A stretch of 5,017 bases of DNA. Origin: Chloroflexota bacterium. Its GTDB lineage: Bacteria > Chloroflexota > Ktedonobacteria > Ktedonobacterales > Ktedonobacteraceae. Below the pieces are notes generated by a model. That model saw only the letters and a program-made list of their open reading frames with translations, made no database searches and was not told the DNA's origin. Positions 1-5,017 of the stretch are shown piece after piece. How positions within the stretch are numbered: the stretch's first letter is position 1; each line of letters opens with the position of its first letter. The translations under genes were made by a program, and so were the position numbers. The stretch is taken from contig JAJZEJ010000642.1 of the NCBI GenBank assembly GCA_021828635.1, positions 1 through 5,017 of the forward strand, given 5' to 3'.

Positions 1-75
1 GAGTTTCGCCGCGCCTTTGAGAGCGACCATCCCGCCCGTCACTGCTCCCAGTGTGGGTTAAACTGGAGCTATTAG
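1..75 (+). CDS. C-terminal tail of an unidentified protein (partial, cut by left edge)
   Basis: Frame 1 is open from the window edge to a TAG at 73-75 and gives 24 residues ending in HCSQCGLNWSY. The Cys-x-x-Cys preceded by histidines resembles half of a zinc-binding site, but 24 residues are too few to name a family. Third codon positions are mostly G or C, which mildly supports coding. Frame 2 on the same strand is also open, to a TAA at 59-61. A minus-strand frame is open from position 57 to the edge (with GTG and ATG codons, reading VTGGMVALKGAAKL), so the true coding strand is uncertain. The plus-strand reading is preferred because its stop is followed within 10 bases by the large inverted repeat, as expected for a gene end. 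Confidence 0.35.
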   Translation, partial: EFRRAFESDHPARHCSQCGLNWSY

Positions 76-83
76 CATTTTTG

Positions 84-154
84 ATAAGAGGCAGGCACAT
101 GGTGAAGGCACGCCTTCACCATGTGCCTGCCTTCACCATGTGCCTGCCTCTTAT
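84..154. repeat. Nested inverted repeat with a 17-bp tandem duplication in one arm
   Basis: Positions 84-109 are the exact reverse complement of 129-154 (26 bp, no mismatch), separated by 19 bases. Positions 112-128 and 129-145 are identical 17-bp direct copies (GCCTTCACCATGTGCCT), so the same left arm can also pair with 112-132 (89-109 with 112-132, 21 bp, 2 bases between). The simplest history is a palindrome with 26-bp arms and a 2-base centre, in which 17 bp of the right arm was later duplicated. It lies between a probable gene end at 75 and the LRR start at 178. No T-run follows on the plus strand, so it is not a textbook intrinsic terminator. It could be a terminator-like hairpin, a leader structure of the LRR mRNA, or a small palindromic mobile repeat. 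Confidence 0.9.
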
Positions 155-166
155 TAATTGTTTGGT

Positions 167-173
167 AGGGAAG
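167..173 (+). promoter_or_regulatory. Ribosome binding site for the LRR gene (TTG start)
   Basis: AGGGAAG ends 4 bases before the TTG at 178, with its AGG 8 bases upstream. An in-frame TAG at 166-168 rules out any earlier start, and there is no in-frame ATG in the first 130 codons. The TTG with this purine-rich site is therefore the best start. Confidence 0.55.
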
Positions 174-177
174 AAAA

Positions 178-1398
178 TTGTTAAGCGAAACAGAAAACAA
201 CATACTCCAAACACTAGAAAGCTTACTTAGCGATACCGGCGCTCTACGTGAAGGAGATGCCATCCCGATCAAATCATGGGATGAGTTTCATAGCGATGCC
301 AGCAATATTGCTTGCTATACCAACAACAGCACAATTATCGCGTTATCACTGCGTTATTGCAATTTAGCTACACTGCCTGAATCACTCAACCAACTAACCA
401 ACCTGCAAAGATTAGATGTCACCGGCAATCAACTAGCGACACTTCCTGAATCGCTTGGTAACTTACATCACCTGCAAGCATTACATGCCGATGCCAATCT
501 GCTAACTTCTCTGCCAGAATCACTCGGCAACTTATCGCAACTGAGAGCAATACATGCCGATGCGAATCACCTGACCATGTTTCCCGTGCAGCTATGTCAA
601 CTTCATCAGCTTGAAACATTGCGCATATACAAGAATGAATTGACTTCATTGCCCGAAAATATAGCTTTGCTAACACAACTCAAAGATTTCAGCGTAGGCC
701 ACAATCGGCTCACATCGCTACCTGAATCGTTATGGCAACTGACAAATCTGCAAACGCTCAATATTGCGGAAAACCAACTCACCGAGCTTTCTGAGCATAT
801 TGGCTACCTGACTCATCTCCGCATGCTCGATGCGGGCCATAATAAGCTGACGACACTACCAGCCTCTCTCGGCGATCTGACGAACCTCACATCTTTCCTC
901 TACCTGAGCAACAATCACTTGACCACGCTGCCTGAATCGCTCTTTGAAAATCTGCCCAACCTTACCTATCTCAATATTACCGATAATGGCCTGACCGCGC
1001 TACCAGAAAGTATCGGTAAGCTTATCAGCCTCAAAGAGTTGCGCCTATACAACAATGCCTTCACAACACTTCCAGCAACACTCGGCAATCTGGCAAAGCT
1101 GAAAGAGCTACATATAATGAACAATAAGCTGGTTACGCTGCCTGAATCGCTTGGCAACCTCGCAAGCCTAACCCATCTGGACTTGCGCAATAACCAGTTA
1201 AGTATGATTCCTCAATCGCTCGGCAATCTGAACAATCTCAGACACCTGGACTTGAGAGCCAACCGCTTGGTCGCGCTTCCTGTCAGTATCGGCAACCTGC
1301 CACAACTGGAAAAACTGGATGTACGCTGGAATAAGCTACGCGCTATCCCAGCGTGGTTTGAAGAGCTTGAGCAGCGTGGATGTGCTATTTTGCTATAA
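178..1398 (+). CDS. Leucine-rich repeat protein, 23-residue class
   Basis: This 406-residue protein is almost entirely leucine-rich repeats. After a polar N-terminal segment (1-51) there are about 15 repeats from residue 52 to the C-terminus. Most are exactly 23 residues with the pattern LxxLxLxxNxLTxLPESLGNLxx, the Shoc2/Ras-suppressor-like type, not the 20-residue IpaH type. Repeat 9 (237-261) is 25 residues long. The last repeat (377-406) ends in an AIPAWFEELEQRG cap. There is no signal peptide, membrane segment, kinase, Roc GTPase or E3 ligase domain, so it is probably a cytoplasmic binding scaffold whose partner cannot be read from sequence. The start is TTG at 178 behind AGGGAAG, because an in-frame stop lies at 166-168. 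Repeats 3 and 4 share HADAN, suggesting recent internal duplication. It converges on the next gene with a 53-base gap. The family call is firm and the function unknown. Confidence 0.9.
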   Translation: MLSETENNILQTLESLLSDTGALREGDAIPIKSWDEFHSDASNIACYTNNSTIIALSLRYCNLATLPESLNQLTNLQRLDVTGNQLATLPESLGNLHHLQALHADANLLTSLPESLGNLSQLRAIHADANHLTMFPVQLCQLHQLETLRIYKNELTSLPENIALLTQLKDFSVGHNRLTSLPESLWQLTNLQTLNIAENQLTELSEHIGYLTHLRMLDAGHNKLTTLPASLGDLTNLTSFLYLSNNHLTTLPESLFENLPNLTYLNITDNGLTALPESIGKLISLKELRLYNNAFTTLPATLGNLAKLKELHIMNNKLVTLPESLGNLASLTHLDLRNNQLSMIPQSLGNLNNLRHLDLRANRLVALPVSIGNLPQLEKLDVRWNKLRAIPAWFEELEQRGCAILL

Positions 1399-1451
1399 AG
1401 AAACATTCACAGCACTGTGACATTATGGCAATAAACCCACTCCTAGCCTCA

Positions 1452-2804
1452 TCATGACATCGAGTAAATGCCTAATGTGAACATTGCCATGCAGAGCGCC
1501 AGCAACAATGCAGAGACTACTTGTAATACACCAAATCGCTGCTCTTGTTGGGTATCAGAACCGCGACAACTCCACAACGCCAGCACGATATAAATCGGAA
1601 ATACGCCAAGTGTGAAACGTGCAACGCTATTCGTCTCGCCTGCGGTTATTGGCAGCAACACATTGAGCAACGTGAACAACCCGTAGGAAAAGGGCAATTT
1701 GCGGAAAATTGGGATCAGCACGAGAAATCCAAAGAAGAGCATACCCATGTTCAGGCCATAGAAGTTCCAATCATACGGACTCGCCGGTCGCGGATGCTCA
1801 ATCATCCCAGAGATAAGCAACACTGGATTGATATATTGACGCCCCCAGCCATTGTGTTCAGTCACAGTAAACGGTGTGAAGGTGCCGGTTTTGAGATAGC
1901 CATAGAGACAGAATAGTCCGATACCAAGCGGAATAATACATAAGGCAACAAATGCCGCCCATGTTCGCCAGTGTCGCAACGCTGCCCACACACCAACAAA
2001 GCGGGAATAGCACCAGATACTAATGCGTTTTTGCCAACGTGTAACAGGAGCCAATGGCGCAACTTGCTCTGACAACGATTGCCACAACTCGTATGCCACC
2101 ACAACTACTAACAAAACTCCTTGCGGATGGGCCAGTGAAGCTAAACCACCACAGATACCCGCAAGCCACCAGGCATGTTTACGTGCATAGTAGAGACAGG
2201 CAATCGAAAGCGCCAGTGCTAGCGATTCGGGATAGATAGCGGTCAGGTAAAAGCTCGTTGGAAATACCGCCAGCAGCCATACTGCCCGCCGCGCTACTTT
2301 CTCTGTACATTCCAACTTGGTGAGACGATACAGATACGCACCAGCTACAAGTGTTGCCACAAAAGATACAAACAGACCACCAATGCGATATGCATTATGG
2401 TGTGTCGTGCCAACGGCTAAGGCTACGATACGAATGAGCAATGGATAGAGCGGAAAAAAAGCCCAGTTAGACATACCTTTTAATGTGGATGCAGGCCAGT
2501 ATCCTCCCCGCGCAATGCCCATGTAAAAACCAGCGTCGAAATGATCCCACATGAAGTAAAGCGTATCTGGGAAGTGCTTGATGAGTGGATTGGGATAAAT
2601 CGGCTGATGTGTGTTGATCAGCGGCAAAATATAGAACACGGTTATGATACCAATCAATACAAGCATCAGGCGGGTCGTAAGGAGAGGCACGACAACCGCA
2701 CCGAGATACTGCTTTATGCGCTTCCAACGTGACAATACTGGCGGCACTGGCTCTGAGACATAGGTTTCTTCAATGACATCAGGCTGTATAGAACCAGGAG
2801 ACAT
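1452..2804 (-). CDS. PIG-V/Gpi18-like mannosyltransferase family membrane protein
   Basis: This is a 450-residue polytopic membrane protein. A soluble N-terminus (1-32) precedes a first membrane segment at about 34-62. Next come a loop with WDHFDAGFYMGIARGGYW (86-103), FFPLYPLLIR (116-125), FPTSFYLTAIYPESL (181-195), several more hydrophobic helices, and a C-terminal SVARFTLGVFPIYIVLA (393-409). The W-D near the first loop, the FFPLYP and FPTSFYL..YPESL blocks, and the late S..R(F/Y)..GVFP block are what I recognise from the bacterial PIG-V-like (COG5542/PF04188) family. By family knowledge these use a lipid-linked sugar, probably a polyprenyl-phosphate sugar, and transfer it to an acceptor at the membrane; donor and acceptor here are unknown. 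Length and motif order look complete. The ATG at 2804 has AGGGGAG 9 bases upstream. It appears to be transcribed alone, from the intergenic region at 2821-2984. Confidence 0.8.
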   Translation of the reverse strand: MSPGSIQPDVIEETYVSEPVPPVLSRWKRIKQYLGAVVVPLLTTRLMLVLIGIITVFYILPLINTHQPIYPNPLIKHFPDTLYFMWDHFDAGFYMGIARGGYWPASTLKGMSNWAFFPLYPLLIRIVALAVGTTHHNAYRIGGLFVSFVATLVAGAYLYRLTKLECTEKVARRAVWLLAVFPTSFYLTAIYPESLALALSIACLYYARKHAWWLAGICGGLASLAHPQGVLLVVVVAYELWQSLSEQVAPLAPVTRWQKRISIWCYSRFVGVWAALRHWRTWAAFVALCIIPLGIGLFCLYGYLKTGTFTPFTVTEHNGWGRQYINPVLLISGMIEHPRPASPYDWNFYGLNMGMLFFGFLVLIPIFRKLPFSYGLFTLLNVLLPITAGETNSVARFTLGVFPIYIVLALWSCRGSDTQQEQRFGVLQVVSALLLALCMAMFTLGIYSMS

Positions 2805-2813
2805 AGCATATAG

Positions 2814-2820
2814 CTCCCCT
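2814..2820 (-). promoter_or_regulatory. Ribosome binding site of the PIG-V-like gene
   Basis: Reading the minus strand, AGGGGAG is followed by 9 bases and then the ATG at 2804. This supports that start over internal methionines, the first of which (residue 47) lies inside the first membrane segment. Confidence 0.6.
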
Positions 2821-2826
2821 CGTCAT

Positions 2827-2866
2827 AATATAGAATTATTTTACCAGATGTCACTAAAATTGTCAC
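2827..2866 (-). promoter_or_regulatory. Two overlapping sigma-70-like promoter candidates for the PIG-V-like gene
   Basis: On the minus strand GTGACA (2861-2866) is followed after 17 bases by TAAAAT (2838-2843). A second GTGACA (2849-2854) is followed after 16 bases by TATATT (2827-2832). Each hexamer matches the TTGACA/TATAAT consensus at five of six positions. Both would start transcription shortly before the AGGGGAG site, leaving a leader of only about 15-30 bases. The region is AT-rich, so chance matches are possible, but the two -35 and -10 pairs with proper spacing at the right place make a promoter likely. Confidence 0.5.
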
Positions 2867-2932
2867 GCATTTATATAAATAGATGTTTTTCTATGTATTT
2901 ATTCTCTCCTTAGCACTATGCAGAGTGATGTT

Positions 2933-2971
2933 ATCGGAATTGGCATAAGATGAATGTATGCCAATTCCGAT
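2933..2971. repeat. Perfect 15-bp inverted repeat, possible terminator of the Uma2 pair
   Basis: ATCGGAATTGGCATA at 2933-2947 is exactly reverse-complemented at 2957-2971, with a 9-base loop. It begins 13 bases beyond the TAG stop (2985-2987) of the downstream Uma2 gene, the expected place for a terminator of the minus-strand pair. No T-run follows the stem on either strand and only 6 of 15 stem pairs are G-C, so it is not a classical intrinsic terminator. It may be a Rho-assisted or mRNA 3'-end-protecting hairpin, or an operator for the divergently placed regulatory region. It lies about 65 bases upstream of the nearest promoter candidate of the membrane-protein gene. Confidence 0.6.
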
Positions 2972-2984
2972 CAGAACTAGCTAG

Positions 2985-3548
2985 CTATATATCGGTGAAA
3001 AGTTGCTCTACCCGACATTGAAAGCCAGGCAATAAGGGAGACCGTAGAATATCTTGCTCGTTGAGTGTGCTATGAAGCGTCAGCATGGCATCTTCGCGCC
3101 GGTAAATTTCCATGCGACGTTGTTGCCAGTCGATAATCCAATATTCATCAGCACCCCGACGCGAGTACAGCTTGAGCTTGAGATCACGGTCACGCCGTTC
3201 ATTGGATGAGCCAGGAGAGAGAATCTCAATCACCAGTTCAGGAGATTGGTGTAATTTGCCATCCTCATAAAGTGCTGTCGCCAGTCGCTTTCTGCTGATC
3301 CATACAACATCTGGCACGACATCATCATCATCGGCAAAAATGAGTCCTGGTGTGGCATTCGCAACGCCTATGCCGGTCTGACGGCTCCAATCACGAAGCA
3401 AGACAGAGATTTCAAGGCTCACAATCTGGTGTTCCCAGCGCGGTAGCTTAGACACATACAGTTCTCCGTCAATGATTTCGTAGCGCCTGCCATCTAGCGT
3501 ATCAGGAAGCGTTTCCAGGTCATGCGATGTCCAACGAAGTGTTTTCAT
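2985..3548 (-). CDS. Uma2 family (DUF820) PD-(D/E)XK-like putative endonuclease
   Basis: The protein is 187 residues, a normal length for Uma2/DUF820 (PF05685). Visible family blocks, in order: MKTLRWTSHDLETLPD, RRYEIIDGELYVS (22-34), PDVVWI with Asp80, ELVIEILSPGSSNERRDRDLKLKLY with Glu108 and downstream lysines, and DEYWIIDWQQRRMEIYRRE (134-152). Asp80, Glu108 and a nearby Lys match the restriction-endonuclease-like fold assigned to the family, whose biological role is not established. The longest ORF begins at a GTG at 3569. The ATG at 3548 is chosen because GGAGG sits 5 bases before it and the protein then starts at the usual family position; the GTG start has no comparable site. It lies 41 bases after a second Uma2 gene, probably co-transcribed. 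The two belong to different subgroups and are not a recent duplication. Confidence 0.88.
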   Translation of the reverse strand: MKTLRWTSHDLETLPDTLDGRRYEIIDGELYVSKLPRWEHQIVSLEISVLLRDWSRQTGIGVANATPGLIFADDDDVVPDVVWISRKRLATALYEDGKLHQSPELVIEILSPGSSNERRDRDLKLKLYSRRGADEYWIIDWQQRRMEIYRREDAMLTLHSTLNEQDILRSPLLPGFQCRVEQLFTDI

Positions 3549-3553
3549 GCGAT

Positions 3554-3558
3554 CCTCC
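3554..3558 (-). promoter_or_regulatory. Ribosome binding site that sets the start of the 187-aa Uma2 gene
   Basis: GGAGG on the minus strand with 5 bases to the ATG at 3548. It falls inside the 7-codon extension that the upstream GTG (3569) would add, which argues that the extension is not translated. Confidence 0.7.
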
Positions 3559-3589
3559 GCTCCTTCCACTTACATCAACGGGGTACCCA

Positions 3590-4201
3590 CTATAAGGGAA
3601 TACGGCGATACACTGCATCAAACGAGAAGCGCACACCAATGCTGGTAAGCTCAATTGTATCACCTTCATAATAAGAATACTGTCTCCAGAAGTTCCCTTC
3701 GCGGCGATAAATCTCAATCGTCTTGTATTTGCTACCAATCAGGACATATTCTTGCAATGATGGCATTGCCTTGTATGCCTTAAACTTCTCGCCGCGATCA
3801 CGTTTCTCCGTGCCAGGGGAAAGCACCTCAACCACTACTATCGGATTGGTCAACATCAGAGCATCTTGCTGCTCACCACAGGAAACCGTGACATCTGGAT
3901 AGAAGTAGCGATGCTCTTGCAAACGCAAGCGCGTATCACTGCTATAGACCATACAAGGATTCTCAATTCCCAAAGCCTGATCGAGAAGAGACACCATACG
4001 CGCACATAATGCACCATGAGCTACCCGCCCACCAGCCATGTTGACGAAAGCCTGATCATCATAGTCACTGGACGGCGGACGCAAGAGGAACGCATAGCCA
4101 TCCAGGTACTCATACTTGGCATCGCTACTCTCGTCAAGTGCAAAGTATTGTTCAACCGTCATATAGAGACCATCACTCATCTCTGATCTATCGGCTGCCA
4201 T
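3590..4201 (-). CDS. Uma2 family (DUF820) putative endonuclease, subgroup with an insert after the YEYLDG motif
   Basis: The protein is 203 residues from the chosen ATG at 4201. Family blocks: MTVEQYFALDESSDAKYEYLDG (14-35), MAGGRVAHGALCARMVSLLDQAL (55-77), YFYPDVTVSC with Asp102 (99-108), VVVEVLSPGTEKRDRGEKFKAYK with Glu125 (122-144), and EYVLIGSKYKTIEIYRRE (151-168). This matches Uma2/DUF820 with a restriction-endonuclease-like core; cellular role unknown. About 19 residues, rich in LLRPPSSDYDDQ (39-50), are inserted between the DG and MAGG blocks that are usually nearly adjacent. The longest ORF starts at a GTG at 4270 overlapping the preceding stop. The ATG at 4201 is preferred because AGGAGG lies 7 bases upstream and an extended -10 promoter lies within the would-be extension. 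It is the first gene of a probable two-gene unit with the Uma2 gene 41 bases downstream. Confidence 0.88.
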   Translation of the reverse strand: MAADRSEMSDGLYMTVEQYFALDESSDAKYEYLDGYAFLLRPPSSDYDDQAFVNMAGGRVAHGALCARMVSLLDQALGIENPCMVYSSDTRLRLQEHRYFYPDVTVSCGEQQDALMLTNPIVVVEVLSPGTEKRDRGEKFKAYKAMPSLQEYVLIGSKYKTIEIYRREGNFWRQYSYYEGDTIELTSIGVRFSFDAVYRRIPL

Positions 4202-4208
4202 GTCTTTC

Positions 4209-4214
4209 CCTCCT
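4209..4214 (-). promoter_or_regulatory. Strong ribosome binding site that sets the start of the 203-aa Uma2 gene
   Basis: A full AGGAGG on the minus strand with 7 bases to the ATG at 4201. This is the best Shine-Dalgarno in the window. It decides against the GTG at 4270 and the other in-frame ATGs further upstream. Confidence 0.8.
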
Positions 4215-4238
4215 GCATATAGGCCCATTACTCTTCTC

Positions 4239-4247
4239 ATTATACCA
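4239..4247 (-). promoter_or_regulatory. Extended -10 promoter for the Uma2 pair
   Basis: The minus strand reads TGGTATAAT, a perfect TATAAT with the upstream TG of an extended -10 element. No good -35 is seen at 16-18 bases, which is acceptable for extended -10 promoters. The predicted start would be near 4232, giving a leader of about 30 bases that contains the AGGAGG. It sits in the 65-base gap after the flavoprotein stop (4267-4269), where no terminator hairpin is visible, so read-through from the flavoprotein gene may also occur. Confidence 0.6.
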
Positions 4248-4266
4248 TAGGTGCATTGATACAAGG

Positions 4267-5017
4267 TCACTCTCGCACGGGCGGCGTCACCCGTGTGACC
4301 AGCTTGCCGCTCTCATCTTTGCGAATGCGAATATTCTTCTCCCAATCAGGGTTCATCTGCGGGTAGTCGGAGCGGAAGTGTGCGCCGCGACTCTCGGTAC
4401 GCGCCAACGCTCCAAGAATAATCACCTCGGCGGTTTTGAGCATGTCGCGTACCTCAAGGGCATTCTGGAGTTCGGCGCTGTTGCTGGTTCCCAGGTGTTC
4501 GGCTTCATCCTGCAACTCTTTGATGACGCGCTGCGCCACCAGTAACTTCTCTTCATCACGAATAATACCCACGTTCTGCCACATGATGTCTTTAATCTTA
4601 CCCAGCACAATCGCTGGTTTGACACCACTGGTATTGTGTTGCAACTGCTCAAGCTGGCTGACCTCGGCGGCAATGATGGCATCGTCGATAACGGGCGCGT
4701 CAATGCTGCACACGAAGTCGCTGGCGTGCAGACCGGCGCGGCGACCAAAGACCTGGCCTTCGGCGATAGAGTTGCCGCCCAGGCGATTCGCGCCGTGAAC
4801 GCTGGTCGTGACTTCGCCAACGGCGTAGAGGCCGTCAACATTGGTCTGGCCCCACTCATTGATGACGTAGCCGCCCATCATGTGATGCATCGAAGGCGTA
4901 ATCTCCATCATCTGCTTGCGAATGTCAATGCCCACCTCCATATGTTCGGCGAAGACATCGGGTACCATTTTCTCGACCTTGCCCTCTTCCCAATGCGTCG
5001 TGTCCAGGTAGACTGCG
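4267..5017 (-). CDS. sdhA: Succinate dehydrogenase/fumarate reductase flavoprotein subunit, C-terminal part (cut by right edge)
   Basis: The frame is open from the window edge to a TGA at 4267-4269, giving 249 C-terminal residues; an internal ATG at 4968 is not the start. Numbered from the first full codon, visible blocks are AVYLDTTHWEEGKVEK (1-16), GIDI (29-32), PSMHHMMGG (41-49), GLYAVGEVTTSVHGANRLGGNSIAEGQVFGRRAG (62-95) and TESRGAHFRSDYP (207-219). In SdhA/FrdA the His of the HxxMGG block and the Arg of GANRLGGNS bind the dicarboxylate; here they are His44 and Arg78. GLYAVGEV..GANRLGGNS also forms part of the FAD site. GANRLGGNS, not the GANRLASNS usual in L-aspartate oxidase, favours SdhA/FrdA over NadB. 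The enzyme oxidises succinate to fumarate, or the reverse, at the cytoplasmic face of the membrane complex. No iron-sulfur subunit gene follows it. The choice between sdhA and frdA cannot be made from this fragment. Confidence 0.88.
   Translation of the reverse strand, partial: AVYLDTTHWEEGKVEKMVPDVFAEHMEVGIDIRKQMMEITPSMHHMMGGYVINEWGQTNVDGLYAVGEVTTSVHGANRLGGNSIAEGQVFGRRAGLHASDFVCSIDAPVIDDAIIAAEVSQLEQLQHNTSGVKPAIVLGKIKDIMWQNVGIIRDEEKLLVAQRVIKELQDEAEHLGTSNSAELQNALEVRDMLKTAEVIILGALARTESRGAHFRSDYPQMNPDWEKNIRIRKDESGKLVTRVTPPVRE

Noticed and set aside
112..145. Tandem 17-bp copies as a possible CRISPR array
   Set aside because: The copies are directly adjacent with no spacers and are explained as a duplication of one hairpin arm.
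1381..1395. C-terminal CAILL of the LRR protein as a prenylation (CaaX) signal
   Set aside because: The cysteine is five residues from the end, not four, and the organism appears to be a bacterium.
1407..1420. Small hairpin TCACA-GCAC-TGTGA between the convergent genes as a terminator
   Set aside because: Only 5 base pairs and no T-run on either strand, so too weak to call.
1545..1916. 123-codon plus-strand open frame
   Set aside because: It lies antisense within the PIG-V-like gene and its translation shows no family motif, so it is a shadow frame.
178..4201. LRR protein, glycosyltransferase and Uma2 genes as one defence or surface system
   Set aside because: The LRR gene is convergent with the others, the glycosyltransferase seems to have its own promoter, and no shared motif or fusion links them.
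4138..4545. 135-codon plus-strand open frame across the flavoprotein/Uma2 junction
   Set aside because: It is antisense to two well supported genes and to the promoter, with no recognisable protein features.
4422..4859. 145-codon minus-strand open frame overlapping the flavoprotein gene
   Set aside because: It is an alternative frame of the G+C-richer flavoprotein gene with low-complexity Ala/Ser/Arg/Pro composition.

Overview
The window is bacterial chromosomal DNA with mixed base composition. The right-hand flavoprotein gene is visibly richer in G+C than the rest. The gene content is a long 23-residue leucine-rich-repeat protein, a PIG-V-like membrane glycosyltransferase, two adjacent Uma2 (DUF820) genes and an SdhA/FrdA-type flavoprotein. 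This fits Chloroflexota, particularly the Ktedonobacteria, where Uma2 genes are numerous. That placement is inferred from gene content only and rests on no marker gene.

Layout, left to right. Positions 1-75 probably hold the last 24 codons of a plus-strand gene whose tail carries a Cys-x-x-Cys. Positions 84-154 form a striking nested inverted repeat: 26-bp perfect arms, with an extra 17-bp tandem copy of part of the right arm lying in the loop. A TTG-initiated LRR protein gene follows on the plus strand (178-1398). All remaining genes are on the minus strand. The PIG-V-like mannosyltransferase-family protein (1452-2804) converges on the LRR gene. Positions 2821-2984 are non-coding and hold two overlapping promoter candidates for the membrane protein plus a perfect 15-bp inverted repeat (2933-2971). 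Two Uma2-family genes follow (2985-3548 and 3590-4201), and then the C-terminal 249 residues of a succinate dehydrogenase/fumarate reductase flavoprotein, cut by the right edge (4267-5017).

On the minus strand the transcription order is flavoprotein, Uma2 (203 aa), Uma2 (187 aa), inverted repeat, PIG-V-like protein. An extended -10 promoter just after the flavoprotein stop, and strong Shine-Dalgarno sequences before both Uma2 genes, suggest the Uma2 pair is its own two-gene unit. The same signals place the Uma2 starts downstream of the longest possible ORF starts. The inverted repeat closes that unit, and the membrane protein seems to have its own promoter.

I see no convincing functional link between the LRR protein, the glycosyltransferase, the Uma2 pair and the flavoprotein. 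I did not find a new multi-gene system. The least explained items are the nested hairpin ahead of the LRR gene and the Uma2 pair.
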